In this document: positions 8,080 through 15,691 of the stretch, one piece after another | Position numbering within the stretch: the first letter of the stretch is position 1 | Layout: each line of letters begins with the position of its first letter | Assembly (NCBI GenBank): GCA_050949055.1 | Contig: JBMNFA010000001.1 | Coordinates: 744,001-808,000 of the forward strand | Direction: 5' to 3' | DNA length: 64,000 bases | From: JAEZJZ01 sp050949055 | Lineage (GTDB): Bacteria > Bacillota > UBA994 > UBA5500 | Notes under the pieces: model-generated | What the model was told of the DNA's origin: nothing | The model's input: the letters and a program-made list of their open reading frames with translations, nothing else | Database searches by the model: none | Position numbers and translations under genes: made by a program

Positions 8080-9366
8080 ATGAATAATTTAGATATCTTT
8101 AAGCTGTTCAAACAGGAAATCCGCCCTGCACTGGGATGCACTGAACCAGCAGCGGTCGCTTTAGCCTGTGCCGCAGCCGCCAAACAGCTTGGCGGTGCTG
8201 TATGTCGGGTGCAGGTGCAGACCGATCCCAACATCTACAAGAACGGTATGGGGGTATTCATTCCAGGGACAGGCAAGAGCGGGCTGCTGTGGGCAGCCGC
8301 CCTGGGGGCGCTATCCGCCAAACCTGCCCTGGAATTGCAGGTGCTAACGGGATGTAACCATTTCTTGCAGCAGGCTGAACAACTGATCGCCACAGGGGCA
8401 GTTGAAGTTGTGCCTAGCCAGCCGGCGGGACGGCTGTCGGTTATTGCCAAAGTAGAGCAAAGCAACGGAGAATATGCTTTGGCAGAGATCAGGGACGCCC
8501 ACGCCCACATCACTCGCCTGGAGAAGAACGGGCAGATTGTTTGGGAGGACAATGAGTTGGTGCAAGCGGAAACCACGGTGTCCCCCCGGGATCTGCTGCA
8601 GTACCCGCTGGAAGAGCTGGTTGCCGCCTGCTCCCAACTATCTGACTCTGCCTACGAATACGTCTGGGAGTGTGCGAAAGCCAATCAGCGGGTCAGCGCA
8701 GCCGGCCTGGAGCACAATCTCGGTCTGGGGCTAGGCTGGCACTATCAGCAGCTGATGGTAGAAGGCCTGTTGGGGAATGACCTGGCCAACCAAGCGATGA
8801 CCTGCACTGCCGCCGCGGCCGATGCGCGCATGAGCGGGTGGGATGAAACGGTGTTCAGCACCAACGGCAGTGGAAATCAGGGCATTACCGCTTCTATCCC
8901 GGTATTGACGGTAGGGGAAGCGCTGCAGTGCAGCCAACGGGAAATTGCGGAGGCTCTGGCGGTCAGCCAGCTGGTGACCATCTACGTCAAACAACACATC
9001 GGCAAGCTGTCAGCGCTGTGCGCTTGCGCTGTGGCTGCAGCCGTCGGTGCAGCCTGCGGGGTAGCCAGATTGCGCAAGCAACCGTTTTACGTCATGGGTG
9101 AAGCGATCAAGATTATGGTGGCCAACCTGACAGGCATGATCTGCGACGGGGCCAAGATCTCCTGTAGCATCAAGCTGGCTACGGCTGCCAGCACCGCCGT
9201 CCAGGCAGCGCTGCTAGCCCAATCCGGCCTGGCTGCGCCACTGGCCGACGGGATCATCGCCGAGAGTGTGGAGGACACCATCCGAAACCTGGGGCAAGTG
9301 AGCAACCCGGGTATGGTGGAGACGGATAAGGTGATTCTGGACGTAATGATGAAGTGCCGGGCATAG
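8080..9366 (+). CDS. L-cysteine desulfidase / serine dehydratase alpha-type protein (CyuA, YhaM family)
   Basis: Protein of 428 residues matching the UPF0597/CyuA family, [4Fe-4S] enzymes that release sulfide, ammonia and pyruvate from L-cysteine or related amino acids. Diagnostic stretches are ALGCTEPAAVALA near the N-terminus, NIYKNGMGVFIPGT, STNGSGNQGITASIPV in the middle and TGMICDGAKISCSIK near the C-terminus. The Cys residues in the first and last of these are the expected cluster ligands. The ATG at 8080 has AAGGAG nine bases upstream; the ATG at 8071 abuts it and is rejected. The likely terminator hairpin just after the stop has been split by an IS3 element. Confidence 0.85.
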   Translation: MNNLDIFKLFKQEIRPALGCTEPAAVALACAAAAKQLGGAVCRVQVQTDPNIYKNGMGVFIPGTGKSGLLWAAALGALSAKPALELQVLTGCNHFLQQAEQLIATGAVEVVPSQPAGRLSVIAKVEQSNGEYALAEIRDAHAHITRLEKNGQIVWEDNELVQAETTVSPRDLLQYPLEELVAACSQLSDSAYEYVWECAKANQRVSAAGLEHNLGLGLGWHYQQLMVEGLLGNDLANQAMTCTAAAADARMSGWDETVFSTNGSGNQGITASIPVLTVGEALQCSQREIAEALAVSQLVTIYVKQHIGKLSALCACAVAAAVGAACGVARLRKQPFYVMGEAIKIMVANLTGMICDGAKISCSIKLATAASTAVQAALLAQSGLAAPLADGIIAESVEDTIRNLGQVSNPGMVETDKVILDVMMKCRA

Positions 9367-9382
9367 CCCCTGTGTTTTGCAG

Positions 9383-9401
9383 ATAGGGACGGTCTTGCTG
9401 C
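9383..9401 (+). repeat. Left arm of a long hairpin split by the IS3 element
   Basis: These 19 bases are the exact reverse complement of 11310-11328. With the IS and one copy of its TGC duplication removed, they rebuild a hairpin of about 20 bp with a 4-5 base loop, followed by TTTTC. It lies 16 bp after the cysteine desulfidase stop, so it is either that gene's terminator or a dispersed REP-like palindrome. Confidence 0.75.
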
Positions 9402-9471
9402 TGATGTGCTCCCCCCAAAGTTGACAGATGAAATAACGAAAATTCATCAGTCGCTGAGGGGGGGCATTCTT

Positions 9472-10149
9472 TTGTCCGGACGCAAGTTCACTTTGGGAGA
9501 GAAGCTACGAATACTTGCATGGATTGATGAAGGGCATCCAGTCAAAGAGGCAGTTTCCAGGTTCAACGTAGGCAAGAGTACAATACGTCGATGGCGTATT
9601 AGGTTACAGGAATATGGTATAGACTCCCTGGTCGGGCAATTGAGTAGTAATCATTATCCTGCTGAGCTTAAGATGCAAGCTGTACAAGCCTACCTGACGG
9701 GAGAAGGCTCTCAAATGGACATCTGCCTTAGGTACGGCATAAGGGAGGAAACGCAACTTCGGCGCTGGATTTTCAAGTATACTCAAGGAGAAGAACTCAA
9801 GTCTTCTCCAGGAGGGGAATCCAGAGACATGAACAAAGGGCGGAGAACCACCTACGATGAGCGTATAGAGATTGTCCAACATTGTATAGCCAATGACTGT
9901 AACTACCGGGAGGCAGCGGAGCTCTATAAGGTCAGCTACCAGCAGGTTCACTCTTGGGTTAGTAAGTATAACAAAGGCGGAGAGAAGGCACTTGTTGACC
10001 GCCGAGGCAAAGCCAAAGAAGAAACTGAGTTGACAGAGGCCGATCGGCTGAAGATTGAGCTTCGTAATCTGCAGAAGGAAGTTCGCAGACTGAGCGTGGA
10101 GAACGCATTCCTAAAAAAATTGGAGGAACTCGAGAAGAGGTATCGCTAG
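9472..10149 (+). CDS. IS3-family transposase OrfA (helix-turn-helix subunit)
   Basis: About 225 residues with two or more helix-turn-helix units (near PVKEAVSRFNVGKSTIRRW and NYREAAELYKVSYQQVHSW) and a C-terminal leucine-zipper-like coiled coil (RLKIELRNLQKEVRRLSVEN). It binds the IS ends and multimerises. I chose the TTG at 9472, which follows GAGGGGGGG by seven bases; the longer frame starts inside the terminal repeat. The frame ends at 10149, after an A_AAA_AAA slippery heptamer (10113-10119) that can shift ribosomes into orfB. Confidence 0.85.
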   Translation: MSGRKFTLGEKLRILAWIDEGHPVKEAVSRFNVGKSTIRRWRIRLQEYGIDSLVGQLSSNHYPAELKMQAVQAYLTGEGSQMDICLRYGIREETQLRRWIFKYTQGEELKSSPGGESRDMNKGRRTTYDERIEIVQHCIANDCNYREAAELYKVSYQQVHSWVSKYNKGGEKALVDRRGKAKEETELTEADRLKIELRNLQKEVRRLSVENAFLKKLEELEKRYR

Positions 10150-11024
10150 GCCGAGTTCCACGATTTAAACTCCATCAGGCAATCCACGAACTGCACAGCA
10201 AAGGCCACTCTATCTCTGAGTTATGCAGGGTTGCCAACATCAGCCGCCAGGCGCACTACAATTATTTGAAGAAGGAACCAAGTGAGCGAAAGCGGACAAA
10301 CGAGTTAATCGCTGACACAATAGCTGGTATCTACCTGGAGGTCAAGGGTATCTACGGCTACAGGATGATGCAACTGGTCGTGAACCGGAGGCTACAGGCA
10401 ACGTACAACCTTAAACGAATCTATCGGTTGATGCGACTGATGGGTCTGAAATCGGTCACTCGAAAGAAACGCAGACAATACAAAAAGTCTTCGCCTGGAC
10501 ATGTTGCTGAGAACCTGCTGAACAGAAAGTTCACAGCTTTGAGGAAGAACCAGAAATGGCTTACAGATGTAACCGAGTTCAAGTATGGCGACGGCCAGAA
10601 AGCATACCTGAGCGCCATTCTCGACCTTTACGACAACAGTATTGTTGCCTATGTCATTGGTAAGAGGAATAACAACAAGCTTGTCTTTAGCACATTGCAG
10701 GCAGCCTTGAAGGCCAATCCAGAAGCACAGCCCCTCATTCACAGCGATAGAGGCTTCCAATATACTTCCTATGGTTTTGCCAAGATTATCACGAATCAGG
10801 GCATGATCCAAAGCATGTCAAGAGTAAGCCGCTGCATTGACAATGGCCCCATGGAAGGATTTTGGGGCAAGCTCAAAGCAGAGCGCTACAACCTAAGAAA
10901 GTATTACGAGAGCTACGAAGATCTGGTAGCCGACGTAAGTGACTATATACGCTTCTACAACGAAGAACGACCGCAAAGGAAGTTTTCTGGTCTGACCCCG
11001 ATGGAGTACAGAATGTGTGCATAA
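10113..11024 (+). CDS. IS3-family transposase OrfB (rve integrase core), joined to OrfA by -1 frameshift
   Basis: DDE recombinase of about 300 residues. The catalytic triad is visible as WLTDVTEF (Asp), IHSDRGFQYTS (Asp) and, about 35 residues on, GPMEGFWGKLKAE (Glu). The N-terminal HTH_21-like region includes HSISELCRVANISRQAHY. The frame is open from 10068 and lies at -1 to OrfA. With an A_AAA_AAA heptamer at 10113-10119 the active product is probably the OrfAB fusion. A stand-alone start, TTG at 10266, is possible but has no strong ribosome-binding site. No internal stop is seen, so the element could be active. Confidence 0.85.
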   Translation, partial: KKIGGTREEVSLGRVPRFKLHQAIHELHSKGHSISELCRVANISRQAHYNYLKKEPSERKRTNELIADTIAGIYLEVKGIYGYRMMQLVVNRRLQATYNLKRIYRLMRLMGLKSVTRKKRRQYKKSSPGHVAENLLNRKFTALRKNQKWLTDVTEFKYGDGQKAYLSAILDLYDNSIVAYVIGKRNNNKLVFSTLQAALKANPEAQPLIHSDRGFQYTSYGFAKIITNQGMIQSMSRVSRCIDNGPMEGFWGKLKAERYNLRKYYESYEDLVADVSDYIRFYNEERPQRKFSGLTPMEYRMCA

Positions 11025-11026
11025 AT

Positions 11027-11174
11027 CGCCCTTGACTCCCTGTGCTTAACGAAGGTGCGAGGGGCGATGGCAGGGAGAGCACAGCAGATACCTCATCGCC
11101 CCTCTGCGCACAAAATTGTAGCACAGGGGTCAAGGGACTCACCCTGTGGTACTGCTCAGGGCTCCGACAGGGAG
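11027..11174 (+). repeat. Folded repeat, copy 1, 3' of IS3 orfB
   Basis: The outer arms CCCTTGACTCCCTGTGCT and AGCACAGGGGTCAAGGG pair imperfectly over about 17 bp. Inside them GAGGGGCGATG pairs with CATCGCCCCTC. Eighteen bases after the outer stem a 17-base block, 11158-11174, is shared exactly with copy 2. Copy 2 (14676-14825) is inverted relative to this one and lies in an unrelated IS. The core, GTGCGAGGGGCGATGGCAGG, is identical in both. Confidence 0.8.
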
Positions 11175-11309
11175 AGCCGTGGCCAGCAACCATTGGCTGT
11201 ATTGCTTAAGACATCCCAAGAAAGAAGGCTCCTCAGGGTCATTCCTAAGGAGCAAACGCTTTCATTATTTCGTTTGTCAACTCGACAGGGGGCACCTCAT
11301 GCCAGGGGG

Positions 11310-11328
11310 GCAGCAAGACCGTCCCTAT
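11310..11328 (+). repeat. Right arm of the hairpin split by the IS3 element
   Basis: Perfect inverted copy of 9383-9401, followed by TTTTC, outside the IS right end at 11299. Confidence 0.75.
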
Positions 11329-11431
11329 TTTCGGCTCTGGCCAGATGAATGCTTGGTTAGAGGCATGTCTCTCTCCGCTACGGCGTATGCTTTAAAGAAT
11401 ACAGCCGCTGGCTGCATGGGGGGCGAGGGTC

Positions 11432-12120
11432 GTGCGCCATCGCACAAACAAGCTGCTGCTCGTGGCACTGATAACATTGGTTCTGGCGCTGGCCATGATC
11501 GGCTGCGCGGACGCCACGTCCCACTTGATCGTCAACCGTGATGGCAGCGCCGACTTAACCATCACTGCTCGCTGGCATTCGTCGCCGGCTGCGGCGGCTA
11601 CAGCCCAAGGCATCGTGGCTGCAGCGGAACCTCTGCTGGCGCAACGGGGACTGGCACTGCATTATGCCGAGAGCGAGTCCGAGATTGTGCTGTCCATAGA
11701 CAAGCATGTTGACGATTTGGACGAGCTGCTGCTCCTGATGCCGACAGCGGCAGCGCTGAAACAACCTGACTCGGGCGGCATAAAGGTGCAACACGGCCTG
11801 CTCCGGGACCGCTACCAGGCAAGCTGAACCTTACCCTGCACGACTGGCTGGCCGAATACCTGGCTCCATGGCAATTGTATCTAGTCGAGTTGGTGATGGA
11901 CAGCAGTGAGACCAGTTTGCAGGTCACCCTCCCCTGGTTGCCGAAAGAACACAATGCAGACTTTGTGGAGGGGCGGGGGCGCACATTGGGCTGGTGGCTG
12001 CAATACGATCAACCGACCCAACTGTACGTATTGCTGCAGCTGCCTAATCGCAACTGTTTGCGCCTGAGCGTGGTAGCAGGCCTTTTGGTGTTGATCCTGT
12101 GGCTCAGCCGCAAGAGATGA
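11432..12120 (+). pseudogene. DUF3153-like (LppM-type) membrane lipoprotein, broken by a frameshift
   Basis: The first frame (11432-11827) begins at a GTG with a basic n-region, a hydrophobic stretch and a lipobox ending AMIGC, then HLIVNRDGSADLTI, the start of a DUF3153/LppM-type domain. It stops just after GLLRDRYQAS. The next frame continues without a break from about 11824 as LNLTLHDWLAEYLAPWQLY and ends at 12120 with a C-terminal helix LSVVAGLLVLILWL plus basic tail. One missing base near 11818-11826 explains the shift. The protein would be anchored by lipid and by the C-terminal helix. It could be a decaying gene, a true frameshift or an assembly error. It lies 104 bp from the IS3-split hairpin. 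Confidence 0.65.
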
Positions 12121-12153
12121 AATGGGGTAATGCGCAATCTGGAGGTGAACCGA

Positions 12154-12867
12154 TTGGACCAGACACAGACAGCAAGAACTCGCCGATTGACTGGCAAAGG
12201 CTTTTTCAAGGCCTTTACGCCCTGCCTGGGAGCTTTCATGCAGACCTTAGTATTCGCCTGCGTCTTCCGCAGCATCCCGTCGGCCCGAGCGATCGCTTAC
12301 CTGGCAGTGATCTCCGCTGGAGCCTTCTTCTCCGGCCTGTTTGTGGCCGTTTGTCTGCCTGAGTTGGTCAACCGACGCACCGGCAAGTCACAGCTGCAGC
12401 CCAGTGATCATTACTGGCGGAGCGGCTGTCTGGTGCTGTACCTGTTGGTGCTGCCCGCCATCGCTGCGCTGGAGCTATCATCATGGCGGGGGGCAAACTT
12501 TGGCGACCACTGGTTCCTGACCGGTTCCATGGTGTTCGCTGTGGGCTTCTTCTTGCTCCACTGGGCTATGTTGCACAATCGGCACTGGAACCTACCGCTG
12601 GCCTCAATCTCGACCCACGCAGACGAGGTAGCTGATACGGGCCCCTATCGTTTCCTGCGCCATCCTGGCTATTTGGCCCTTGCCATGTGCAGCATCGCTA
12701 CTTCGTTGATGCTGGGCTCAGCTATGTCACTGTTCCCAGCCCTGGGGCTGGTGCTGCTGGTGGTCTATCGCACAGGCGAAGAAGACGATCATCTGCAAGA
12801 AAGCCTGCAGTCCTATCCCGCCTATGCGGAGAAGGTGAAGTATAGGCTGTTCCCCGGCCTCTGGTGA
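12154..12867 (+). CDS. Membrane methyltransferase of the isoprenylcysteine carboxyl methyltransferase (ICMT/PEMT) fold
   Basis: Protein of about 237 residues with five or six hydrophobic segments. The C-terminal signature ADTGPYRFLRHPGYLA, then a glutamate (GEEDDHL) and YPAYAEKVKYRLFPGLW, is the SAM-binding and catalytic region of ICMT-like and phospholipid methyltransferases. Bacterial members methylate lipids or unknown small targets. The frame opens at an ATG at 12130, but a TTG at 12154 has GGAGGTG six bases upstream. The gene starts 33 bp after the broken lipoprotein gene and may share its transcript. Confidence 0.75.
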   Translation: MDQTQTARTRRLTGKGFFKAFTPCLGAFMQTLVFACVFRSIPSARAIAYLAVISAGAFFSGLFVAVCLPELVNRRTGKSQLQPSDHYWRSGCLVLYLLVLPAIAALELSSWRGANFGDHWFLTGSMVFAVGFFLLHWAMLHNRHWNLPLASISTHADEVADTGPYRFLRHPGYLALAMCSIATSLMLGSAMSLFPALGLVLLVVYRTGEEDDHLQESLQSYPAYAEKVKYRLFPGLW

Positions 12868-13032
12868 GACGAAACGCTGTAATGCGGGAATCTCCATCAT
12901 GGATGAAAAGCCAAGCTGGTGCGGACATCTGCCTCCTCGCTACCTGCCAGCTCCTTAGACATCCTTATTCTTCCTCGTCTTCTGCCAAGTTGCCGTCGAA
13001 AGGACGCGTCCGGACTGCAAGATACGTGCATG

Positions 13033-13062
13033 CAAAAAACGCTTTCGACTTCTCGAAAGCGT
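13033..13062 (-). terminator. Terminator of tRNA-Ala
   Basis: Perfect 10-bp stem (13039-13048 with 13053-13062), tetraloop, then a six-T run on the minus strand. It lies 10 bp after the encoded CCA end of the tRNA. Confidence 0.85.
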
Positions 13063-13071
13063 CGTCATTTC

Positions 13072-13147
<76 letters not shown>

Positions 13148-13188
13148 AGATGCGATTCTGTGCCCCGCGTTCAGCGGGTACATTGAAT

Positions 13189-13217
13189 ATTATACGGATG
13201 CCAGAGCGGAATGTCAA
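13189..13217 (-). promoter_or_regulatory. Consensus SigA promoter of tRNA-Ala
   Basis: TTGACA (13212-13217) and TATAAT (13189-13194) on the minus strand with a 17-bp spacer, a perfect consensus match, ending about 40 bp before the tRNA. The duplicated target of the neighbouring IS begins right at the -35 hexamer, so the promoter core is intact but upstream sequence has been replaced by IS sequence beyond the duplication. Confidence 0.9.
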
Positions 13218-13233
13218 CCTCTTGCCGCGATAA
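13218..13233. repeat. 16-bp target duplication, left copy
   Basis: CCTCTTGCCGCGATAA occurs here and at 14903-14918, directly flanking the IS1202-like element. One more base (A) on the 5' side also matches at both sites. Confidence 0.85.
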
Positions 13234-13286
13234 TGTCGTCGGACAGCGATATTGTCACCCTGTAACGGGACAGCGATAATGTCCCT

Positions 13287-14657
13287 ATGATGGGAGAGCA
13301 ATATTTAAACATGAAAGAAGCAAATCGCCTTCGTGCCATTCAAGACACCCTTAGCGGAAGACGTACCATTGCTGACGCAGCACAAGTGCTTGGACTAAGT
13401 GAACGACAAGTGAAACGGTTGAAGAAAGGGGTTCAGAATCAGGGACCAGGTTTTCTCGCACACGGTAATCGTGGACGGAAGCCCGCTAACGCTATTCCTA
13501 CTGACGTTAGGCGTCTGGTTGTTGAAATGGCAACAGGAGACTACAGGGATACTAGCTGCCAGCACATGAGTGAGCTTTTGGCCGAACACAACTATATCGA
13601 GATAAGTGCCAAGAGCGTTGCTAGAATCCTACGCAAAGCGCAAGTGCAATTGCGCTTTGCTAAGAAACAGCCGCACAAACGTCGTACTCGTGACCGCAAA
13701 GCACGCATGGGCATGCTGGCGCAGTGCGATGCCAGTACCCATGATTGGCTCGAGGGACGAGGGCCTACGCTGGCTCTGCATGGGAGCATCGATGATGCTA
13801 CAAGCACTGTTTTAGCACTAGTCTTTAGACCTACTGAAGACTTGCGAGGATACCATTTAATGCTTGAGCAAGTGCTTAATGACTACGGGATTCCAGATGG
13901 CCTTTATTCTGATCGCCACTCGATCTTCTTCTCCCCGAAAAAAGATAAGCTCAGTATCGAGGACCAATTGGCTGGAAAGACCGTAGCCTTAACTCAGTTC
14001 GGTAATGCTCTCGCGGACCTTGGAATCCAACACATTCCTGCACGGTCACCGCAAGCTAAAGGGAGAATTGAACGCCTTTGGGGGACCCTACAAGCTCGCC
14101 TGATTACTGAGCTCCGGATAGCCAAGATCTCAACCATGGAAGAGGCCAATGCTTTTCTACCGGGATTCATTGCTAGATTCAACAAGCAGTTCGCCGTAAA
14201 GGCACCCGAGGATGGGTCTGTCTTTTTACCTGCACCCAGCCAAGAGAACATTCGCAGAATCCTGTCTATCCGTCATCCGCGTAAAGCATCTGCTGGTTCA
14301 ACCATTTCCTATGGCGGTCAGTTATTTCAACTACTCGATTCGCGGGGACAAGTTATCCCCTTAAGGCAGAAAGCCACCGTGCAGGTACTTACAGCTCTAG
14401 ACGGAACCGTTAGTGCCGTATACTGTGACGTGGTATACGCGCTAAAGGCCATACCAAAGCCAGAGAAGAGAGTAGAACCACCAAAAGAGAAACCGGCAAC
14501 ACCTACGCAGCCGCGAACCCAGCCTGCTGATCACCCATGGAAGAAACAACAGCCCAAGCCGATTAAGCGCAGGCGCTCCAAGACCGAAAAATACTTTGAC
14601 GAACGACCTTGGCTGAGCGCTGCCTTGGGTGACTCAGCATTCAGAGACAACGACTAA
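13287..14657 (+). CDS. ISNCY/IS1202-type DDE transposase
   Basis: Protein of 456 residues (448 if it starts at the ATG at 13311). An N-terminal helix-turn-helix (TIADAAQVLGLSERQVKRL) is followed by a second winged-helix region and a DDE core: QCDASTHDW (Asp), GLYSDRHSIFF (Asp) and RSPQAKGRIERLWGTLQ (Glu). The tail is rich in Pro and Lys, for example PKPIKRRRSKTEKYFDERPW. Length and motif order fit the ISNCY transposases related to IS1202. The frame is intact. The second subterminal palindrome overlaps the region just upstream of the start, so the transposase could repress its own promoter; that is inference. Confidence 0.85.
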   Translation: MMGEQYLNMKEANRLRAIQDTLSGRRTIADAAQVLGLSERQVKRLKKGVQNQGPGFLAHGNRGRKPANAIPTDVRRLVVEMATGDYRDTSCQHMSELLAEHNYIEISAKSVARILRKAQVQLRFAKKQPHKRRTRDRKARMGMLAQCDASTHDWLEGRGPTLALHGSIDDATSTVLALVFRPTEDLRGYHLMLEQVLNDYGIPDGLYSDRHSIFFSPKKDKLSIEDQLAGKTVALTQFGNALADLGIQHIPARSPQAKGRIERLWGTLQARLITELRIAKISTMEEANAFLPGFIARFNKQFAVKAPEDGSVFLPAPSQENIRRILSIRHPRKASAGSTISYGGQLFQLLDSRGQVIPLRQKATVQVLTALDGTVSAVYCDVVYALKAIPKPEKRVEPPKEKPATPTQPRTQPADHPWKKQQPKPIKRRRSKTEKYFDERPWLSAALGDSAFRDND

Positions 14658-14675
14658 CGCTTAGGTCACCCAGTC

Positions 14676-14825
14676 CTCCCTGTCGGAGCCCTAAGCCATC
14701 ATCCAGCTAAGTCCCTTGACCCCTGTGCTAAAATGACGTACCGAGGGGCGAGCGAAGGATTCTTGCCTTCGTCCTCCCTGCCATCGCCCCTCGCACTTAA
14801 CAAGAAGCACAGGGAGTCAAGGGCG
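14676..14825 (-). repeat. Folded repeat, copy 2, 3' of the ISNCY-type transposase gene
   Basis: Reverse complement of the same structure as 11027-11174. Outer arms are 14710-14729 and 14806-14825, the core block is identical, and the 17-base outer block (14676-14692) is identical to copy 1 at nearly the same distance. Here it is antisense to the transposase gene, whereas copy 1 has the same sense as its transposase. Confidence 0.8.
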
Positions 14826-14902
14826 TATTCTAACCTCGAAGGTGACATTTTCCCTGTCCCGTATAACGCGATTTGGGGTGACATTTTCCCTGTCCATTGA
14901 CA

Positions 14903-14918
14903 CCTCTTGCCGCGATAA
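14903..14918. repeat. 16-bp target duplication, right copy
   Basis: CCTCTTGCCGCGATAA, identical to 13218-13233. The yqeM-like gene ends 12 bp further on, so the element landed between yqeM and the tRNA-Ala promoter. Confidence 0.85.
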
Positions 14919-14929
14919 CCCTGGAGCCA

Positions 14930-15691
14930 TCATTCACCAGTCCGTCGTGCCACTACCTGCCATCGCTCCGTGTCGGCAGCGGGGGCTGACTGCGTTCCCC
15001 ACGCGCAGAAATCCAAGAGCTCAAACCCATTTCCAGTCAAGGCTGCGGTTACTTCATGGAGAGAAAAGTAGTGCTGGCGGTGCAATTCATTGTAGCGACG
15101 ATACAGGCCGTCCCCTGCAGGTAAGAAGATGGTCAGTTCGTGCCAACAGTCCCCGCTCTCCTGCTCAAACTGCGAGCCCCATACACAATACCCACTCTCG
15201 CATTCCTGCACGAACAGCCCGCCGTCAAAGACGTGCTGCAGCTTGTACTCGCTATGCAGATCAAACAACAACAGGCCGCCTGACGCGAGGCAAGCAGCGA
15301 GCCCCTGCAACGTCTGCTGCAATTCCGCCCCGCTGGCCAGGTAGTTGATACCATCGCAAGCGCAGACAGCTAGATCAAAGCTGTCCTGCGGGAAGCGCAG
15401 CTGGCGCATATCCTGACAGCGCCAACGGGACAGTCCCATGTTCGCTGCCAAGCCCTTATCGGCGGCAATAGCCAGCATTTCAGGGGACAAATCAACACCG
15501 ATGACGTGATACCCCAAGCGGGACAAGGGCAGGGCCAGGTTTCCGGTGCCACAGCCTAGGTCCAGCAAACGGTGCCCTGGCGCACCGTGGTGCGCGATCA
15601 GCCGATGCAGATAGCCCGCCCAGTGCTGATAGTCCACCCCTGCCATCAGGCCATCATAAAGGCTGGCCAGGCTACGATAGTGGGAGCTCAT
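14930..15691 (-). CDS. Class I SAM-dependent methyltransferase (YqeM-like)
   Basis: Protein of 253 residues with a complete Rossmann methyltransferase core: motif I LLDLGCGTGNLALPL (about residues 43-57), motif II VIGVDLSPEML, an acidic CQDMRQLRFPQDSFDLAV and a post-I LLLFDLHSEYKL. In B. subtilis a methyltransferase gene, yqeM, directly follows rsfS after nadD; the same order here makes this its likely counterpart. The substrate of YqeM is not known to me. The ATG at 15691 lies inside the end of rsfS (20-bp overlap), so translation is probably coupled. The IS1202-like element has inserted just downstream. Confidence 0.8.
   Translation of the reverse strand: MSSHYRSLASLYDGLMAGVDYQHWAGYLHRLIAHHGAPGHRLLDLGCGTGNLALPLSRLGYHVIGVDLSPEMLAIAADKGLAANMGLSRWRCQDMRQLRFPQDSFDLAVCACDGINYLASGAELQQTLQGLAACLASGGLLLFDLHSEYKLQHVFDGGLFVQECESGYCVWGSQFEQESGDCWHELTIFLPAGDGLYRRYNELHRQHYFSLHEVTAALTGNGFELLDFCAWGTQSAPAADTERWQVVARRTGE

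Larger units (their letters stand above)
9402..11299 (+). mobile_element. IS3-family (IS150-like) insertion sequence
   Basis: The ends are imperfect inverted repeats. The left end reads TGATGTGCTCCCC and the right end, reverse complemented, reads TGAGGTGCCCCC, with shared GTTGACA and GAAATAA blocks further in. TGC occurs directly on both sides (9399-9401 and 11300-11302), a 3-bp target duplication as expected for this family. Inside are orfA, an A7 frameshift signal, orfB and, 3' of orfB, a folded ~150-bp repeat that is also present in the second IS of this window. At 1898 bp it is longer than typical IS3 elements, partly because of that repeat. Confidence 0.85.
13234..14902 (+). mobile_element. 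IS1202/ISNCY-like insertion sequence
   Basis: The 1669-bp element has inverted ends that begin TGTC and continue into a GGACAGNGANANTGTCACC block. Each end has two copies of that block (13241-13259 and 13267-13285 on the left, 14841-14859 and 14877-14895 on the right). Each block is itself palindromic (GACA ... TGTC), as expected of transposase-binding sites. The 16-bp target duplication is far longer than in most IS families but suits the IS1202 relatives, which I recall making duplications of this order. It holds one transposase gene and copy 2 of the folded repeat. Confidence 0.85.

Noticed and set aside
11027..11174. attC-like integron site or group II intron remnant in the folded repeat.
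   Set aside because: The arms lack the RYYYAAC/GTTRRRY core sites of attC. GTGCG occurs, but the element is far too short and lacks a domain V-like ending for a group II intron.
11055..11541. Plus-strand frames of 97 and 131 codons across the IS3 3' region and the lipoprotein start.
   Set aside because: They run through the folded repeat and the IS terminal repeat; composition follows those repeats and not a protein.
14842..15348. 168-codon plus-strand frame over the yqeM-like gene.
   Set aside because: It starts inside the IS end, is antisense to a clear methyltransferase and has a composition typical of shadow frames.
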